DNA from: Amoebophrya sp. A120
Taxonomy: Eukaryota; Sar; Dinophyceae; Syndiniales; Amoebophryaceae
Reading direction: 5' to 3'
Length of the DNA: 64,000 nt
NCBI GenBank assembly: GCA_905178155.1
Contig: CAJINV010000009.1
Span: 2,395,373-2,459,372, forward strand
This document shows positions 43,401 through 55,000 of this stretch, piece after piece (position 1 is the stretch's first letter; each line of letters begins with the position of its first letter). Under the pieces are notes generated by a model. That model saw nothing but the letters and a program-made list of their open reading frames with translations. It did no database searches and was not told the DNA's origin. Made by a program: the position numbers and the translations under genes.

Positions 43401-46400
43401 GTACGTGGATTTGTGATGCGACAGCCACATATGTGCCATTGCTTGTGATGCCGGTTATGCTATACAAATGAGAGGGAGGGGGAGTTGGGCAGTCTCATAA
43501 GCTGATGCCGCCGAACACCAGCATTTCGTTCGTGTGGTTATCCCAAACCGCAGAATGGTACGCCATCTTCGCCGGACGTATTCCCTCGAACGTGTTGTCT
43601 AGGCGTTGCCACTTCCGATCGCGGGGGTCTCTCTCCACATCGTACGTCCACAGATCCTATCAAATGCAAATATGTCTGGGTCTGGAAGGATGCAAAGTTT
43701 GTTATGCACATTCTGCATGGTTCCTGACGTCTCGTCTGTGATGCATGCCCTAGCATCACAGACTTTGTGAGGGCTTTCTGATGCCTATACCGCATGAGGA
43801 ATGCCCTCTCGCCGTGGCAAAAATCGGACCTCTTTATTTTCTGTTCATGCAATACTGATTTTTGTAGTATGCAAATGCAGCATCACAAGTTGCAATCTTC
43901 CAGACCCCGACATTTTTGCATTTGATAGATCCCCCAGCGGCTCGTCCTGTAACTGCCCGCCGAAAATATCCAATGCAAAAGTATCGCACTCGTAGTATTA
44001 ATTGCAATCATGCATTACAAATCTCCATACCAAGGTAAAACAGCATGACAAATTCCATTTGTCATGCAAAGGCAATTTGTAATGCAATTGCTATCTATTA
44101 TATTCATGCGAAAAAAGAGGTCTACAGAGGGTCGAAGAGAGGTGGCCGAGAGGTAAAAAAGAGGTCGACAGAGGTCAAAAAGAGGTCGACAGAGGTGGAG
44201 AGGTGGCGCGGGAGGTCATTCGAGAGGGTGGCCGAGAGGGTGCGCGAGTATAGCCCGCCGAAGGACTCGCCCTAAAGCCGCGCCTATGGGGCCCGGAGGT
44301 GGCCGAGAGGGTCCCGAGAGGGTAAGCGAGAGGGGGACAGAGGTGCCGAGAGGTTGCGCGAATAAGGGCGAACCTCCCGCGCACCCTCTGGGCCACCTCT
44401 CGGCCACCTCTGTAGACCTCTACCGGCGAGTATAGCCGGATTATTAGCAACACCTCTCGGGAGAGGTGAAAGAGAGGGTCTGCGAGAGGGGTAAAAGAAG
44501 CCGAATCCGCCCGGCACAGGGTCGATTCTTTTGGGGCTTTTTCATGCGTCGGCCCGCACCCTCTCGCGCCACCCTCTCGCGCCACCCTCTCGCGCACCCT
44601 CTCGCGCACCCTCTCGCGCACCCTCTCGCGCCACCCTCTCGCGCCACCCTCTCGCGCCACCCTCTCGCGCCATCCTCTCGCGCCACCCCCGCGCCCACAG
44701 CTTCCGCCAGGGAATCAGATGGGCGGGCGCGGGAGAGTGATCAACAAAGCAAGGGCAGCGCGGTCCCCGTTCTGCTTCGGCACCTACGTCGCGGCGGCTT
44801 CTCTTCGCCCCCAAGCTTCGCTGCAGTTGCTCCCTGCGCATAGCGCCTAAAGGCGCGGGAAGCGCGCAGGGGCCCCTGCGGGTTGACATGGCGCAAGCCG
44901 GCGGCAGTACTTCCCTCGGCCTGTCACGCTGCCCCCAAAGCTCTTATGTCGCGGTCCGATCCGCAAATAGTCACACCCCAGCACAACAGCCGTGCGCTCC
45001 GGCGTCAGCCGGAGCATGGCTGGTTACTACTAGTGCGATGCTTTTGCAATTCATAGAAAAGAATCATCTGCGAATCTTGCAGCTGCCCCGGTTCCCAGGC
45101 CACCTGGCGTCGGACCACCATGGAGTGCCCCTTCCGCGCCTTGGGCCGCTCGTAGGTGCCCTCTTTGTAGTAGTGCTTGGTCCAGAGATTCACGCCCGGG
45201 TCGTAAATCCACGTGTCGTCGTAGTAGTAGCGATTCCGCTCGAACTCCGGGTCGATCGTCTCAAACGCGTAATCGCGCCGCACCGCCGAGGCGTTCTGTT
45301 TATTGATTTATGATTTCAAATCACTGCTATGGCTTGTTCTGCATTACACAGCTAATTTGGCATCCAACTATCTGCATGAGAAATTGTTCCTCTCAAAATT
45401 TCTATATGTGCCGTACCCTTGTGTAATTCTCCCCGGTGAATTCCGGTAATGGATACAAATAGCTCCACTCCGTGCTAAAACCCGCGAACAGCATCAGCGG
45501 TGAGTTGTCCCCCCGGAAGAAGACCATCTGACTGTCCCCCCTTCCCTTCGGCGTCCTTCCCCCCTCCAGCCTTTTCTTCTTCAGAGCCCCACACGCGATT
45601 TGCTTGATCTCGCACAGTATGCATCGCAAAAATATCCTCTGGCTCTGGGTCTGGAAGGATGCAAGGTTTGTCATGCTTGTCTGGCATGACTGCAGAGTTT
45701 GTGATGCGTGTCCAAGAGTACACGCTTTTGCTTGTCATGCAAGACGCAGTTTGTCATGCGGAAAGCGCAACACTAAGCAGCGCAAATGCTTCGCGTGCTT
45801 GGCTGTGCATTACAGAGAGGTCACTATTCGCAACTCAGCATAACAAGTTTCCAGACCCAGACATATTTGCATTTGATACACAGTTGTCCGGTGACGGACG
45901 TGGGGGAGATGTTTTCGTCCACCGCGGGGTCGTACAAGCTGGCGTCGAGAATTTGCGGGTTAATTTCGTTATTGTAGTCAATGGCGAGCCTGGTGACGGA
46001 CTTTATCCCCGAAGGATCCAGATCCTCCCACATATCCGTGTACACCCGGTACCGGAACAGCGTGGTTTCCCACCGGCCAATGCCCTGCCCGCCGAACACG
46101 AACAGAAACTGGTTGTCGAAACTGGCCACCATGGAATGCCGAAACCGACCGCAGTACTCCCCTGGTGGGCAGAGTTTCGTCGCTTTGGACCGGAGGAACC
46201 ACCTGATTACATTGGATTTTTTCGCGCCCAGCTGCAGCTGTAGTCGTGTAGCTTCACAAAGCTCAAGTTGTGTAAATGGTAATATTACCACTAGCACGAC
46301 CAGTCAAAGCATTTACAGATTTGGATGAGAAATCGACGGAAAAATCTATCATACTGATTGCCCTGTTGCCACGCCCGGGCCGGAAACTGCGGGTAGTAGG

Positions 46401-49400
46401 CCATCGATGCCCAGGGAATCTCGTACCGCCACAAATCATCACAGAGCCCAAACCTGCACTGCATCGCCGCCCCGCCGTACATGTACATGTACTGCCGTCG
46501 CACGTTATCTGGATCGGAGGCCCGGGTGTAGATGACCAGTTGCGACGCGTGGGCGTACCGGGCAGTGGGTGTCCCAACCATGTTGGTACTGGTGTCCGAC
46601 TGCGACGTGTCAAATTTCATGAACTGCCACTGGTGCCGCACTATGCAGCGCAAAAGTGTCGCACTCGTATAAATGCATTACAAAAAATTTTCTCAGCATG
46701 AAAGATAAAATTTGTATATGCGGATTTACCTTGAGAAAGAGATTTGTAATGCAAGACTTGCATTTATACGAATACGATACTTGTTTTGCAGTTCATACGC
46801 ACCGTGTCGTACCGCCAGAGTTCGTCGGTCGCGAGCTCCAAACAGGACCGCAGCTCCCGCCGCCCGTGCCCCTTCTCCGGGTCCGCCGGCTGGGGAAAAC
46901 TTGGCGGGTCCTCGAAGGCGCCCTTGTTTATCCATTGCAAAAGCATCGCATTCGTATTTAAATGCCAGTCTTGCATGACAGATGTACTTGCTATACCTGA
47001 ATCTGCATGACAAGTTGCATGTTTTCTTCTGCAAAAATTTGCCATGCTATTTCTACCAGTACGATACTCTTGCAATTCATATTGTCCATGAATTTGCAGT
47101 TGTGCCAGATCAGCTCCGACTGCACCCCAACCTTGTTCGGATCTGTGTCCTGCACTATCCCCGGTAGATACGCGGAATTCAACATCTCTTCCCCGCCCGG
47201 CTGGTGGTACCAGCTAGGGCGGTCCGGGTACTTCGGAAACGTGTAGTCGTGCACGTAGGTCCGGCCGCCGAAAACCAGTAGCTGCGTTCGGTCAAAGGGA
47301 ACCTCCGTCCCCGTCACGTCGTGGGTGCGCATGCACATTCTTCTAGATTTGCAGCACGACGGCGGGCAGGTCATGTGCGTGTTTTCCAACAGCGGCTCAA
47401 ACTCGCCGTCATCGTTGTCCGTGAAAAACGCCGTACGGAAAAAGTAATTCCCGCGGACATCCTGCCGCGCGAAGTACGCATCCACACCGCCCAGGCAGGT
47501 CAGGTTGTAATATCACAGGAAAAAGTGTTGTTAACGTCAACGGAATTCGAATTTGTGATGCAGTAATGCATCACAAAGCGAAAACGTGCCCAAGTTTGTC
47601 ATGCATAGCATGCATACTAGGCAAAATCTGTCATGCATATCTGCAACCTAGGAAAACCGTTAACGTTAACACTTTTTTGTTGGATATGTAATGGCACACG
47701 TTCATGTCGTCGAGACACAGCTCCGGCGACTGTAGAGGTTCGCCGGCGCAAAGTATCAAAAGTGAAAATGTCTGGGTCTGGAAACTTGTGATGCTGGGTG
47801 GCGTCTCATGATGAGGCTACAGATGCTGGCTTAGCATGACAAGTTTCTGAGCTCCTAGGTGTTGCCTATTCTGCATGACAAACTGCGCTTCTGCATCACA
47901 GAAAAGCAGAGCTCTTGGGTAACGTGCATGACAGAATTTGAATTAAGAGGCATGCCAGACAAGCATGACAAACATGAATTCTTCCAGACACAGACATTTT
48001 TACAGTTGATACAAAGATTCAAGTACGCTTCGTAGTGGGACCAGGTTCGGTACCAGTATAACAGTGCGCAACCCCCCCTGCCCCTCATTTGCCATGCAAA
48101 ATCCCAAATCCAGCTGCTGCCTTCCTTCTCCTTGTAGCATTCTTTGCGTGACAAATTCTGGAAGCCCAAATAACAGTACTACAATCGGCGCATGAACTTG
48201 CCATGCTCAGCCTCCACGCGTCTTGATGTTTCTATTGCTGTTCATGCCATACAAATGGGCGGGAGGGCAAGTTGTGCACTGTCGTAACCAGATCATGCTG
48301 TGCATAAACCGCCCTGACGGGGCGATCGGAATGAACCAACAGGAGGTCCCGGTCTTGCAGTCATTGACGTAGCGCCAGTCTTGTTGCGGGTAGTGGGTCA
48401 CGGACCAAAGTGACGTCTCCTTCACGACCGGCTTGAGCAACCTATTGGATCCTCAAGCGTCACACTCTCAACTGCGTCATGAATTAGTCATGCAAAACTA
48501 CCATCATCATCCACACGATCACGCTGCTTCGCATGACAAATTTGCGAAGGCCTAAACTACAGCCGAAATTCGTAATGCTACAGGTGCAGCTTCGCCCCTT
48601 ACCCTTTTACTTTTGCCATTCTTGCATTACAAATTCGCGTAACAGTTGAGAATGTAACTGGTTTGAGAACGGCATACAACCCAGTCACCGGATCGTACTT
48701 TTCCAACCACGTGTAGTTTGCCTCGCCCAATTGCAGCTCGTACCTGTCATTTGCAAAAGTTGTATCGCACCTAATCGCATTGATGCATGACAAATCTAGT
48801 CTCCTACTTGATGAATCTGCATGACAAGTCCCATTTTTCTTCTTGAAAAAGTTAAAGTTTGTCATGCGATTTATACATGAAATGCGATACTGCTTCTGCA
48901 ATGCATAGTACCCGTTCGCGACCGATTTGATTCCGTCCTGCCAGGCGATCCGGCGGGTGAGAATGAAGTAATTCAGCTTGTAGTCCGTGATGTGGCTTGG
49001 GTATTCATACACCGTGTGTTTCACGGTCGCGCAGTATGCAATACAAATTTCTCGTACATGTGCAAAGTGCATCACAAATTTCACCAATTTGGGGTGTAAC
49101 ACTTGTCATGCTAAACTGGGATCGAAGCCCATTTTTCTTTTTGTCATGCAGTGCCTGCGTTTGTACCTGTACCGGAAATTTACTGTGGATACGCAACCCT
49201 TCATCTTGATTTTTTTCTCCTGACACACCGGAATCAGTTGGTGCTGGGTCAAAATGCCGGGGGAAATGTCCATCATGTAGGCAATATCCCACGAAAAACG
49301 TGTTACAGTGACACACTTCTTGCTGATGTAACTTCAGCATCACAAGTTTTCTCCGCATGACAGAGAAAACTTGCAATGCAAAGATCATAAGGGAAAACTG

Positions 49401-51629
49401 GAAGGAAACGACAACGAGGCTCCAAGTCCAAAGCATTTCCTGCATGAGAGACGTTGTCTGTTTTGCCAGTTTTGCAACACAATGCGTAACTGTAACACTT
49501 TTTTCTTCCCGTAGGCGATCTCCATGCTCCAGTGCCGGTTCGGGATGTGACAATGCACAACTCCCCCTCCCGCTCAACATTTGTGATGCAAAGTACCAAA
49601 TTGAAACCTTGCTCGCAAGCGCTGTAGGCATGACAAGTTTTGGAACCTGAAATTGTACTACAATCCGCACGCAGATTTGTCATGCGGGCGCCCCATTTCT
49701 GCTGTTGCTTGTATTGCTGTTCTTGCCATACAAATGAGGGGGATGGGGGAGTTGTGCACGCTCATACGGGGTCTTCACGTTGAACAAATCATCTGTCAAC
49801 TCCGCGAGCGGATCTAGCGTCCCGGGGATGATTTCCGGCACGTATTGCGTCAACGGGCTGGACAGCTGAAACCGTCGGTGGAGTAACTGCAATAACGAGA
49901 TCCAAACCCGACCGACGACGTGCAGTCTCGCTCTCGGTTTCAAAGTCGTCCCGTCCGCTTCGAATTTGTTGGTCGCAAAATTCGGCGTCCCCGCGGCGTC
50001 AAGGAAGGGTTTGTCTGGATTCAGCGCTTTCGCGGCGTCTATGATTACGTACTTGTTGTCCGTCGTTCACTATGCATTGCAAAAATGTCTAGGTGTGGAA
50101 AAGTGGAACTTGTGTTGCATGTCTTGCATTCCTGAAAAATCTGTGTTGCACAGCCAGCAACAAAGGCGCTACTTTTTCGTCCTGCAAAAACGCAGTTTGT
50201 CATGCCTGCTACGCATCAGACGGCGTCAAGTATACTTGTCATGCTTGGCTGCTCTTGAGAGCGCCAGTCTTATCCAAACTGTAGCATCACAAATTTCCAG
50301 ACCCAGACATATTTGCATTTGATATTCGCTCCCCGGTGATGTGGATCCCGGGCGCGACCCACTGCGGATTTGGATATGCAATAGAAATATCCTGTACATG
50401 TACAAGATGCATCACAAATTTCACCAATTTGGAGCATAATAAAACTTGTCATGCTAAACTAGGATCGAAGCCGAGTTTTGTCATGCAGAGACCGCGTTTG
50501 TATGTGTACGGGAAAGTTACTCTGGATATCGGAAGTTTCCCGTCCATAAAATCTTCCCCGGTCGGCACGTCGAGGAGCCAGCGGAGGCTCGTGTCGTGCT
50601 GGTTCACGCAGACGGTAAACCTTGCTGCGGCGGTGGCTAGCGCCGGATCTAGCGTGACCGGAATGGTTGTCGTGTCTGGATACAAGAACCGGTTCGGAAT
50701 CCAGCTTGGTTTTATCGGCGCACCGGTGTTGTCAAACCGAAGGCTGTATCCTGTGCAAAAGTATCGCACTCGTATAAATGCATTACAAATTTCCTCAGCA
50801 TGATAAATAAAATTTGTAATGCAGATCTCCCTTGGAAACAAGATTTGTAATGCAAGACTTGCATTTGTACGAGTACGATACTTTTGCACAGGATAGGCTG
50901 TTGTCCAAATACGTAACCACTGGCGGCCAGACGGCCCGGGGCGTGGATTTTTCGGTACAAGCTTTGTCCTCCCAGAGTAAAGTGAATTCGGATTCGTTCA
51001 AATGGTTTGCGGGTAATGGTATGGAAGTCTCCACCTGCGGGGTTCCGGTTGTCGCGATCCACTTGCGGAGGCCGTGGGTGACCGATTTCTTCAGCTCTTC
51101 CATCGTCATCAGCCAGTCGACGGAGTTTAGCGTGTAGTTCCCCTCAATCACAGCGACCGCCTTCGCCGGGGGGACAAAGGGGTCCGGCCGTTTGGCGACC
51201 AGGGGGATGCGGAGGTGGGGGTCTAGGAGGTCTTATGCGTTGCAAATATGCCTGGGTCTGGAAACTTGTGATGCAAGAAAGGGAAGAGTGAACTCACTAT
51301 AAAAATGCGCTGCCAAGCATGACAACTTTTTTTCATGGTTCCCAGTTGCGTATTCCGCATGAGAAACTGCGATTTTGCACGACAAGGAGGAGGAGCTCTT
51401 CGCGGCCATGCAACACAGAGTTCAGAGTCATGCCAGACTAGCATGACAAATCTCGCTATCTCCCAGACCGAGACATTTTTGCATTGGATAGGTCTTGCTG
51501 CTGTTCGAAAGTGAGAGTGGTCGCGGCCGTTTTCGTCGTCGGCGCCATGGTCTGGGTCTGGGCTGCGACTTGTGGGAAAAGTTGAAGAGAGAGAAGATAG
51601 GATAGAAGACTTGGGATGATAGAGAGCAT
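40405..51629 (-). CDS. Secreted kelch-EGF protein, about 1,585 aa, 24 introners
   Basis: ATG 51629 to TAG 40407-40405. Twenty-four introners (A15, B13, E4, A14, K6, H2, E3, B12, J3, K5, A13, I2, B11, B10, A12, B9, A11, K4, D6, C9, B8, D5, K3, H1) and two GT-AG introns (46337-46252, and 45416-45296) are removed; codon phase was checked on both sides of every one. The first ~24 residues are a signal peptide (I-I-P-S-L-L-S-Y-L-L). A long ectodomain follows, with at least five kelch-type strands: V-F-G-G-R-T-Y, M-Y-G-G, F-V-F-G-G-Q, I-L-F-G-G-Q and L-V-F-G-G, several followed by D-L-W-x-Y. The C-terminal third is Cys-rich with about four EGF-like units (C-E-C-D-T-G-W-T-G-E-D-C and similar). No C-terminal membrane anchor is seen. 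Kelch plus EGF recalls attractin-type extracellular proteins; adhesion is an inference. The 86-bp intron is the only GT-AG pair I found that keeps frame there. Confidence 0.8.
40574..40792. mobile_element. Introner H1
   Basis: Family H, 219 bp, exact TSD CACAC. Splits the last EGF-like unit of the kelch-EGF gene. Confidence 0.92.
41010..41271. mobile_element. Introner K3
   Basis: Family K, 262 bp, TSD TCGCG/TCGCA (one transition); left terminus TCTAACAGTGC is diverged. Lies inside an EGF-like unit. Confidence 0.87.
41533..41815. mobile_element. Introner D5
   Basis: Family D, 283 bp, exact TSD AAACG. Ends diverged (TATTACAACGAAAAATG), now resembling family F termini. Confidence 0.9.
41865..42020. 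mobile_element. Introner B8
   Basis: Family B, 156 bp, exact TSD AGCCG, kelch-EGF gene. Confidence 0.93.
42082..42388. mobile_element. Introner C9
   Basis: Family C, 307 bp, exact TSD GTCGC. Interior reversed relative to C3 and C7 but otherwise very similar to them. Confidence 0.93.
42500..42784. mobile_element. Introner D6
   Basis: Family D, 285 bp, TSD ACCCC/ACCAC (one mismatch), kelch-EGF gene. Confidence 0.89.
43283..43499. mobile_element. Introner K4
   Basis: Family K, 217 bp, exact TSD AGCTG. Directly follows a kelch strand. Confidence 0.92.
43658..43927. mobile_element. Introner A11
   Basis: Family A, 270 bp, exact TSD GATCC, kelch-EGF gene. Confidence 0.93.
43967..45055. mobile_element. 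Introner B9 with a nested element L copy
   Basis: Family B ends, exact TSD GAAAA, 1,089 bp. Element L copy 2 splits an otherwise normal ~155-bp introner. The host frame requires removal of the whole unit. Confidence 0.92.
44091..45023 (-). mobile_element. Element L, copy 2 (nested in introner B9)
   Basis: 933 bp, inverted relative to copy 1 at 21122-21985 but colinear with it. Same termini (CTATCTATTATAT to CCGGAGCATGGCTGG). It carries more GAGAGGGTGGCGC units (44560-44690) than copy 1, so the satellite part has changed length since the copies separated. Confidence 0.7.
45618..45878. mobile_element. Introner A12
   Basis: Family A, 261 bp, exact TSD CACAG, kelch-EGF gene. Confidence 0.93.
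46642..46797. mobile_element. Introner B10
   Basis: Family B, 156 bp, exact TSD CGCAC, kelch-EGF gene. Confidence 0.93.
46929..47081. mobile_element. Introner B11
   Basis: Family B, 153 bp, TSD TTGTT/TTGTC (one transition), kelch-EGF gene. Confidence 0.9.
47511..47686. mobile_element. Introner I2
   Basis: Family I, 176 bp, exact TSD TGTAA, kelch-EGF gene. Confidence 0.92.
47754..48011. mobile_element. Introner A13
   Basis: Family A, 258 bp, exact TSD CAAAG. Near-twin of A6 in another gene. Confidence 0.93.
48057..48286. mobile_element. Introner K5
   Basis: Family K, 230 bp, exact TSD ACCAG, kelch-EGF gene. Confidence 0.91.
48443..48676. mobile_element. Introner J3
   Basis: Family J, 234 bp, exact TSD CAACC; left TIR diverged (TATTGGATCCTCAAG). 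Confidence 0.91.
48745..48907. mobile_element. Introner B12
   Basis: Family B, 163 bp, exact TSD GTACC; left terminus TGTCATTTGC is diverged. Confidence 0.9.
49035..49191. mobile_element. Introner E3
   Basis: Family E, 157 bp, TSD CGCAG/CGCAA (one transition), kelch-EGF gene. Confidence 0.89.
49285..49513. mobile_element. Introner H2
   Basis: Family H, 229 bp, TSD GGCAA/GGCGA (one transition). The exon between H2 and K6 is only 32 bp. Confidence 0.89.
49546..49766. mobile_element. Introner K6
   Basis: Family K, 221 bp, TSD CGGGA/CGGGG (one transition); left end diverged (TGTGACAATGC). Confidence 0.88.
50071..50324. mobile_element. Introner A14
   Basis: Family A, 254 bp, TSD TTCAC/TTCGC (one transition), kelch-EGF gene. 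Confidence 0.91.
50375..50528. mobile_element. Introner E4
   Basis: Family E, 154 bp, TSD TTGGA/TCGGA (one transition); 50 bp of sequence separate it from A14. Confidence 0.89.
50747..50895. mobile_element. Introner B13
   Basis: Family B, 149 bp, exact TSD GGCTG. Both ends carry GTGC/GCAC next to TATCCT. Splicing at the internal GTGC and CACAG pair would create an in-frame TGA, whereas TSD-exact removal does not. Confidence 0.93.
51234..51490. mobile_element. Introner A15
   Basis: Family A, 257 bp, exact TSD GGTCT. First introner of the kelch-EGF gene, ~45 codons after the start. Confidence 0.93.
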
Positions 51630-52020
51630 CTTGCGACGCTTACCTTCGAGATGAGGACGTATTGGTATTGAACTCCTGCTAGAAGTTCTCGTCTTCATCT
51701 TTACGTCCGTCGCTGCTTTTTCACTCTCCTCTCTTCTCCTCCGCATGTTCTCCTTTCTCCAACGCGAAAATATCCTCGGGCCGCACGTGCCGGAACTTAT
51801 TCCCTCGCGCAACTCAATCATGACGCTGCAGCCCGTTTTCGTGCGGCAAGCGTCACAGGCACGCTGCTATTCAAGCGTGGTTCGCTGGCTGTGTGCCTCT
51901 TCTACCATCCGAAGGGGCACCGGAGGAAACAGACGAAGGGACGAGGTAGAACAACGAAAACGGTCTGTCCCCCCGCATCTTCAATAACTAAATCACAAAC
52001 ACAATCTTGAGTTGGCGGAG
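51630..52020. other. Upstream region of the kelch-EGF gene
   Basis: The minus-strand frame stays open above the ATG at 51629 but becomes Arg/Ser-rich and lacks a signal peptide, so I start at 51629. A possible GT donor (AAGGTAAG) lies just upstream on the minus strand. Nothing else seen. Confidence 0.4.
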
Positions 52021-55000
52021 CAAATACAATATTAATTCTTGTACAGGATGCATTCTTGTTCTTGGAAAAACCCTCCGTCCTCTCCGAACCAGCCGGCTGA
52101 TCATGAGTATGTGTGCGATATTAATTGATCCAGGAGGTTACTGCACAGTTACTCGTTGCTCACAGGAGCTTTTCTCACCACCGAGATATATTGACTTGCG
52201 TCTTTTTCTTTTCCGCCCACGCCACCCTCCGGTAAGGTTGCCTGCGCTCTATTTCAATGAATTGATCATCCTCTATCTTTCAGCGTTCTCCTGGCACCTC
52301 TCTCACTCTAACGAACAAGGGCAGAGAGACCGATAGCTCATGCGACTGAAGAGTCTGAGTTTCAATTTCAAACTCAAACGCAGCCAGCGGACGTAGGAAA
52401 ATAAATGACACACGCTCCGGGGCATAGATACATGGGCGCCCTCCCAGGCAATGGGCCCGGCACACATCGATCGGAGTGAGTGTCGGCGGCAGCAAACTGA
52501 GCGAAGCTATTCATTTGCGCCGGCAACCGGCGCTCGCTCGGTGCACGCCCGGGTGCGCGGCGGGCCAGGCGGAGCTGCGTGCGCGACTAGTCTTGCGCCT
52601 GGGCTGGCCTGCTTCAGTAAAGGCCTACCCTGTCGCCGCGGCGGCGCAGCACTTCAATGCACACAGAGGCCGCCCACCGTCCGTCCGTCGGTCCGTCCCA
52701 CCAATGCAAAGGCTGCAACCACGAAAGAAGGGCAACCCCGATCGGAGTAGGTCTGTGCCTGCGCGCACCACGCGCGGCCCTTTCCATCACCGGGCCCCCA
52801 AGGTGCCCGGCAGTGATCAGGCGGCCAAGGCGCCAAGAAAAGGCAACCCCCACCCGCCCCCCGCCAAAGATTGGCACGCCGCCCGGGCAATCATCGCGAG
52901 GACCTCGCTCGGTGTCTGCGCTGGTTTTCTTTTTTATTGGCCACGTTGTCGCATGTGATGGACGCGGCGGGCCCCGGGCGACTGGCTGCAATTCGTTGGA
53001 GGCGACGCCCACGCACTGGAACAAGCGCACGCCCGGGCGGGTTGATCTCTGCGAGAGTGCCCGCCCACCAGACACGTGCTGCACAATGATGCCGCAAGAA
53101 GGGGCGCCCTGAATGCAACGCAGGCACCATCTTCGGGAAGATGGCAGGTTCTCCCTACACTGACGCCGCGTCTTCTTTGGCGTTGTCATTGCTCATCCTC
53201 AACGTCTTGCGAGCCAACAAGCTGAGTGCGTTTCCCTATGTATAATTTTCAAGGCCGTGCTGGCAATTGTGTTCCTTTGCACTGGTTTATCGCTGCTCAG
53301 AGGTGCTTTTCGTACAAACAAGTGGATCTATTTAAGTAGTTCCTATCTACTGTTCCCTCCATATCCCTCCAGGAAACTATCCTGCGCTCTATTTCAACTG
53401 ATCAGGACGCGCAACGCCCTCTTTCATTCAATCTTGCTCCCCAGCGATAGCTCTCTCTGACACACAAGAACAGAACGACCAAAACCAGCCGGCCTCTACG
53501 ACCGCGTTGGGAACTCAACAAGGACAAACAACAGACATAAGAAAGTGGCCAGGTGCGCGCCGAGGCATACATGGGCGCCCAGGCGGTAGGCCCGGCGCGC
53601 ACGGCCACACGCACCAGACACGAAGTGGCAACAAGAATAGCTCATAGCCGTAACTGCGCCACCGGCGGCCCACACCTGGACCGACACAGAGGAGTGGCGG
53701 AGCGTGGCCGCGAGCCAGCCGACTCCTGCCACAGCAGTCTGCGTCCCCATACAGAACGTCGCCCGTGGTCGCGGCGGCGCGCCGACCATATGCCCCCAAA
53801 GGCCGACCAGCCAGCGCGCCGCCGGCCGGCGACAAACAAAGGTAGAGACCGCCGGCGGGCCCAAGCGAGCGACTACGGCACGCAGGCAGCGCAGGAGGGC
53901 CATCCGGTTGCAGGGTAACAGCCCGGGGGCCCCGAAATCGGCGCGCGCCCGCGGTCCCGCGCGCGCCGGTGCGGCGGCAAACAGCCAGGCCAACGCAACG
54001 CCGGCCGCCCACCCGGGATGGAAGAATCTGCGCGCGGCCGCCCCCCCATGGCTACCATTTCGAATTAACAAAATCGAAACCGCGCGGGCCGCTCCTCCGT
54101 TGCGGTTGGGCTCGGCGTTTCAGGCGCAACGCGCGGCCCGGCTCCCCCGACCTCACTGGCACAGGCAGGGGCGCGACACCAGGCAGCCGGCCACCTGTTG
54201 GGGGGGGGGGGCGCGCAGGCTGCTCCCTGCCACAGGCACCACAATGCGCCCCCCCATGTGTATCACCGGGACCATGCCCAAACGGGGACCAGCTCAAAGC
54301 CGGAGAGAGCGCGGCGCACAAACGCGCGAGGCGCGCCGGCCACAGCCCCGGGCGGCCCAGTATGAGAGTACCGCAAAGCCCCTCTATCCCTGCGCGCCAG
54401 GCAGGCCGCATCTCCACACACCTAGCAAAAGCCGTCTTCTGTGTCTATGTTCGCATCGAGTTCCTATCTTGGTAAATGGCGCGGACGCCAGCACCACTCA
54501 TAGTCATCTTCGCGCCCGCACACAAATATCGCTCCGTCCTCGAGGGACCACTGCTCTCAGAATGCCCTGGCTCTACCCCCTCCTCCTGTTCTCTCCTCAT
54601 AGATAGATATACCCTCTGCTCCAGGTAGATACAGAGAGATACGAAGTGGTCGCCTGCTTCATTCCGGGCAGATGCTCTCTCTGAAGAACAGGCGCTAACA
54701 AAACCACCGACCGAGCTTGTGCGAAGCGGCTTGGACTTCAAGCACAGGAGTCTACGGAAAAAAGAAAATGAGAATCACCAGCCGCCGGCGCACGGAGGCA
54801 CACACGGATGCCAACCCAGGCGGCCCGGCAAAGGCCCGCCGTGGTCCTGGAAGGTATGCACCAGAAGCGGGCTGGCGGCAACAACTCCATAAGCCTTCCT
54901 GCGCCAGTGACGACCAGCCCAGCCACACACAGACCCACGGCCGACACATGGGACGAAGCTCTGTGGTCAACTTCCCAGCCCAATCCTATCTCCCCGGGCG

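Noticed and set aside
44175-44889. Overlapping Arg/Glu/Gly-rich frames
   Set aside because: They translate the GAGAGGGTGGCGC repeats of element L copy 2 and have no independent support.
50747-50895. Canonical splicing of family B introners at the internal GTGCAAAAG and GCACAG pair
   Set aside because: In B13 it would leave 15 extra nucleotides including an in-frame TGA. It is also impossible for copies ending GCAGTTCATA or GCAATTCATA. TSD-exact removal works for all.
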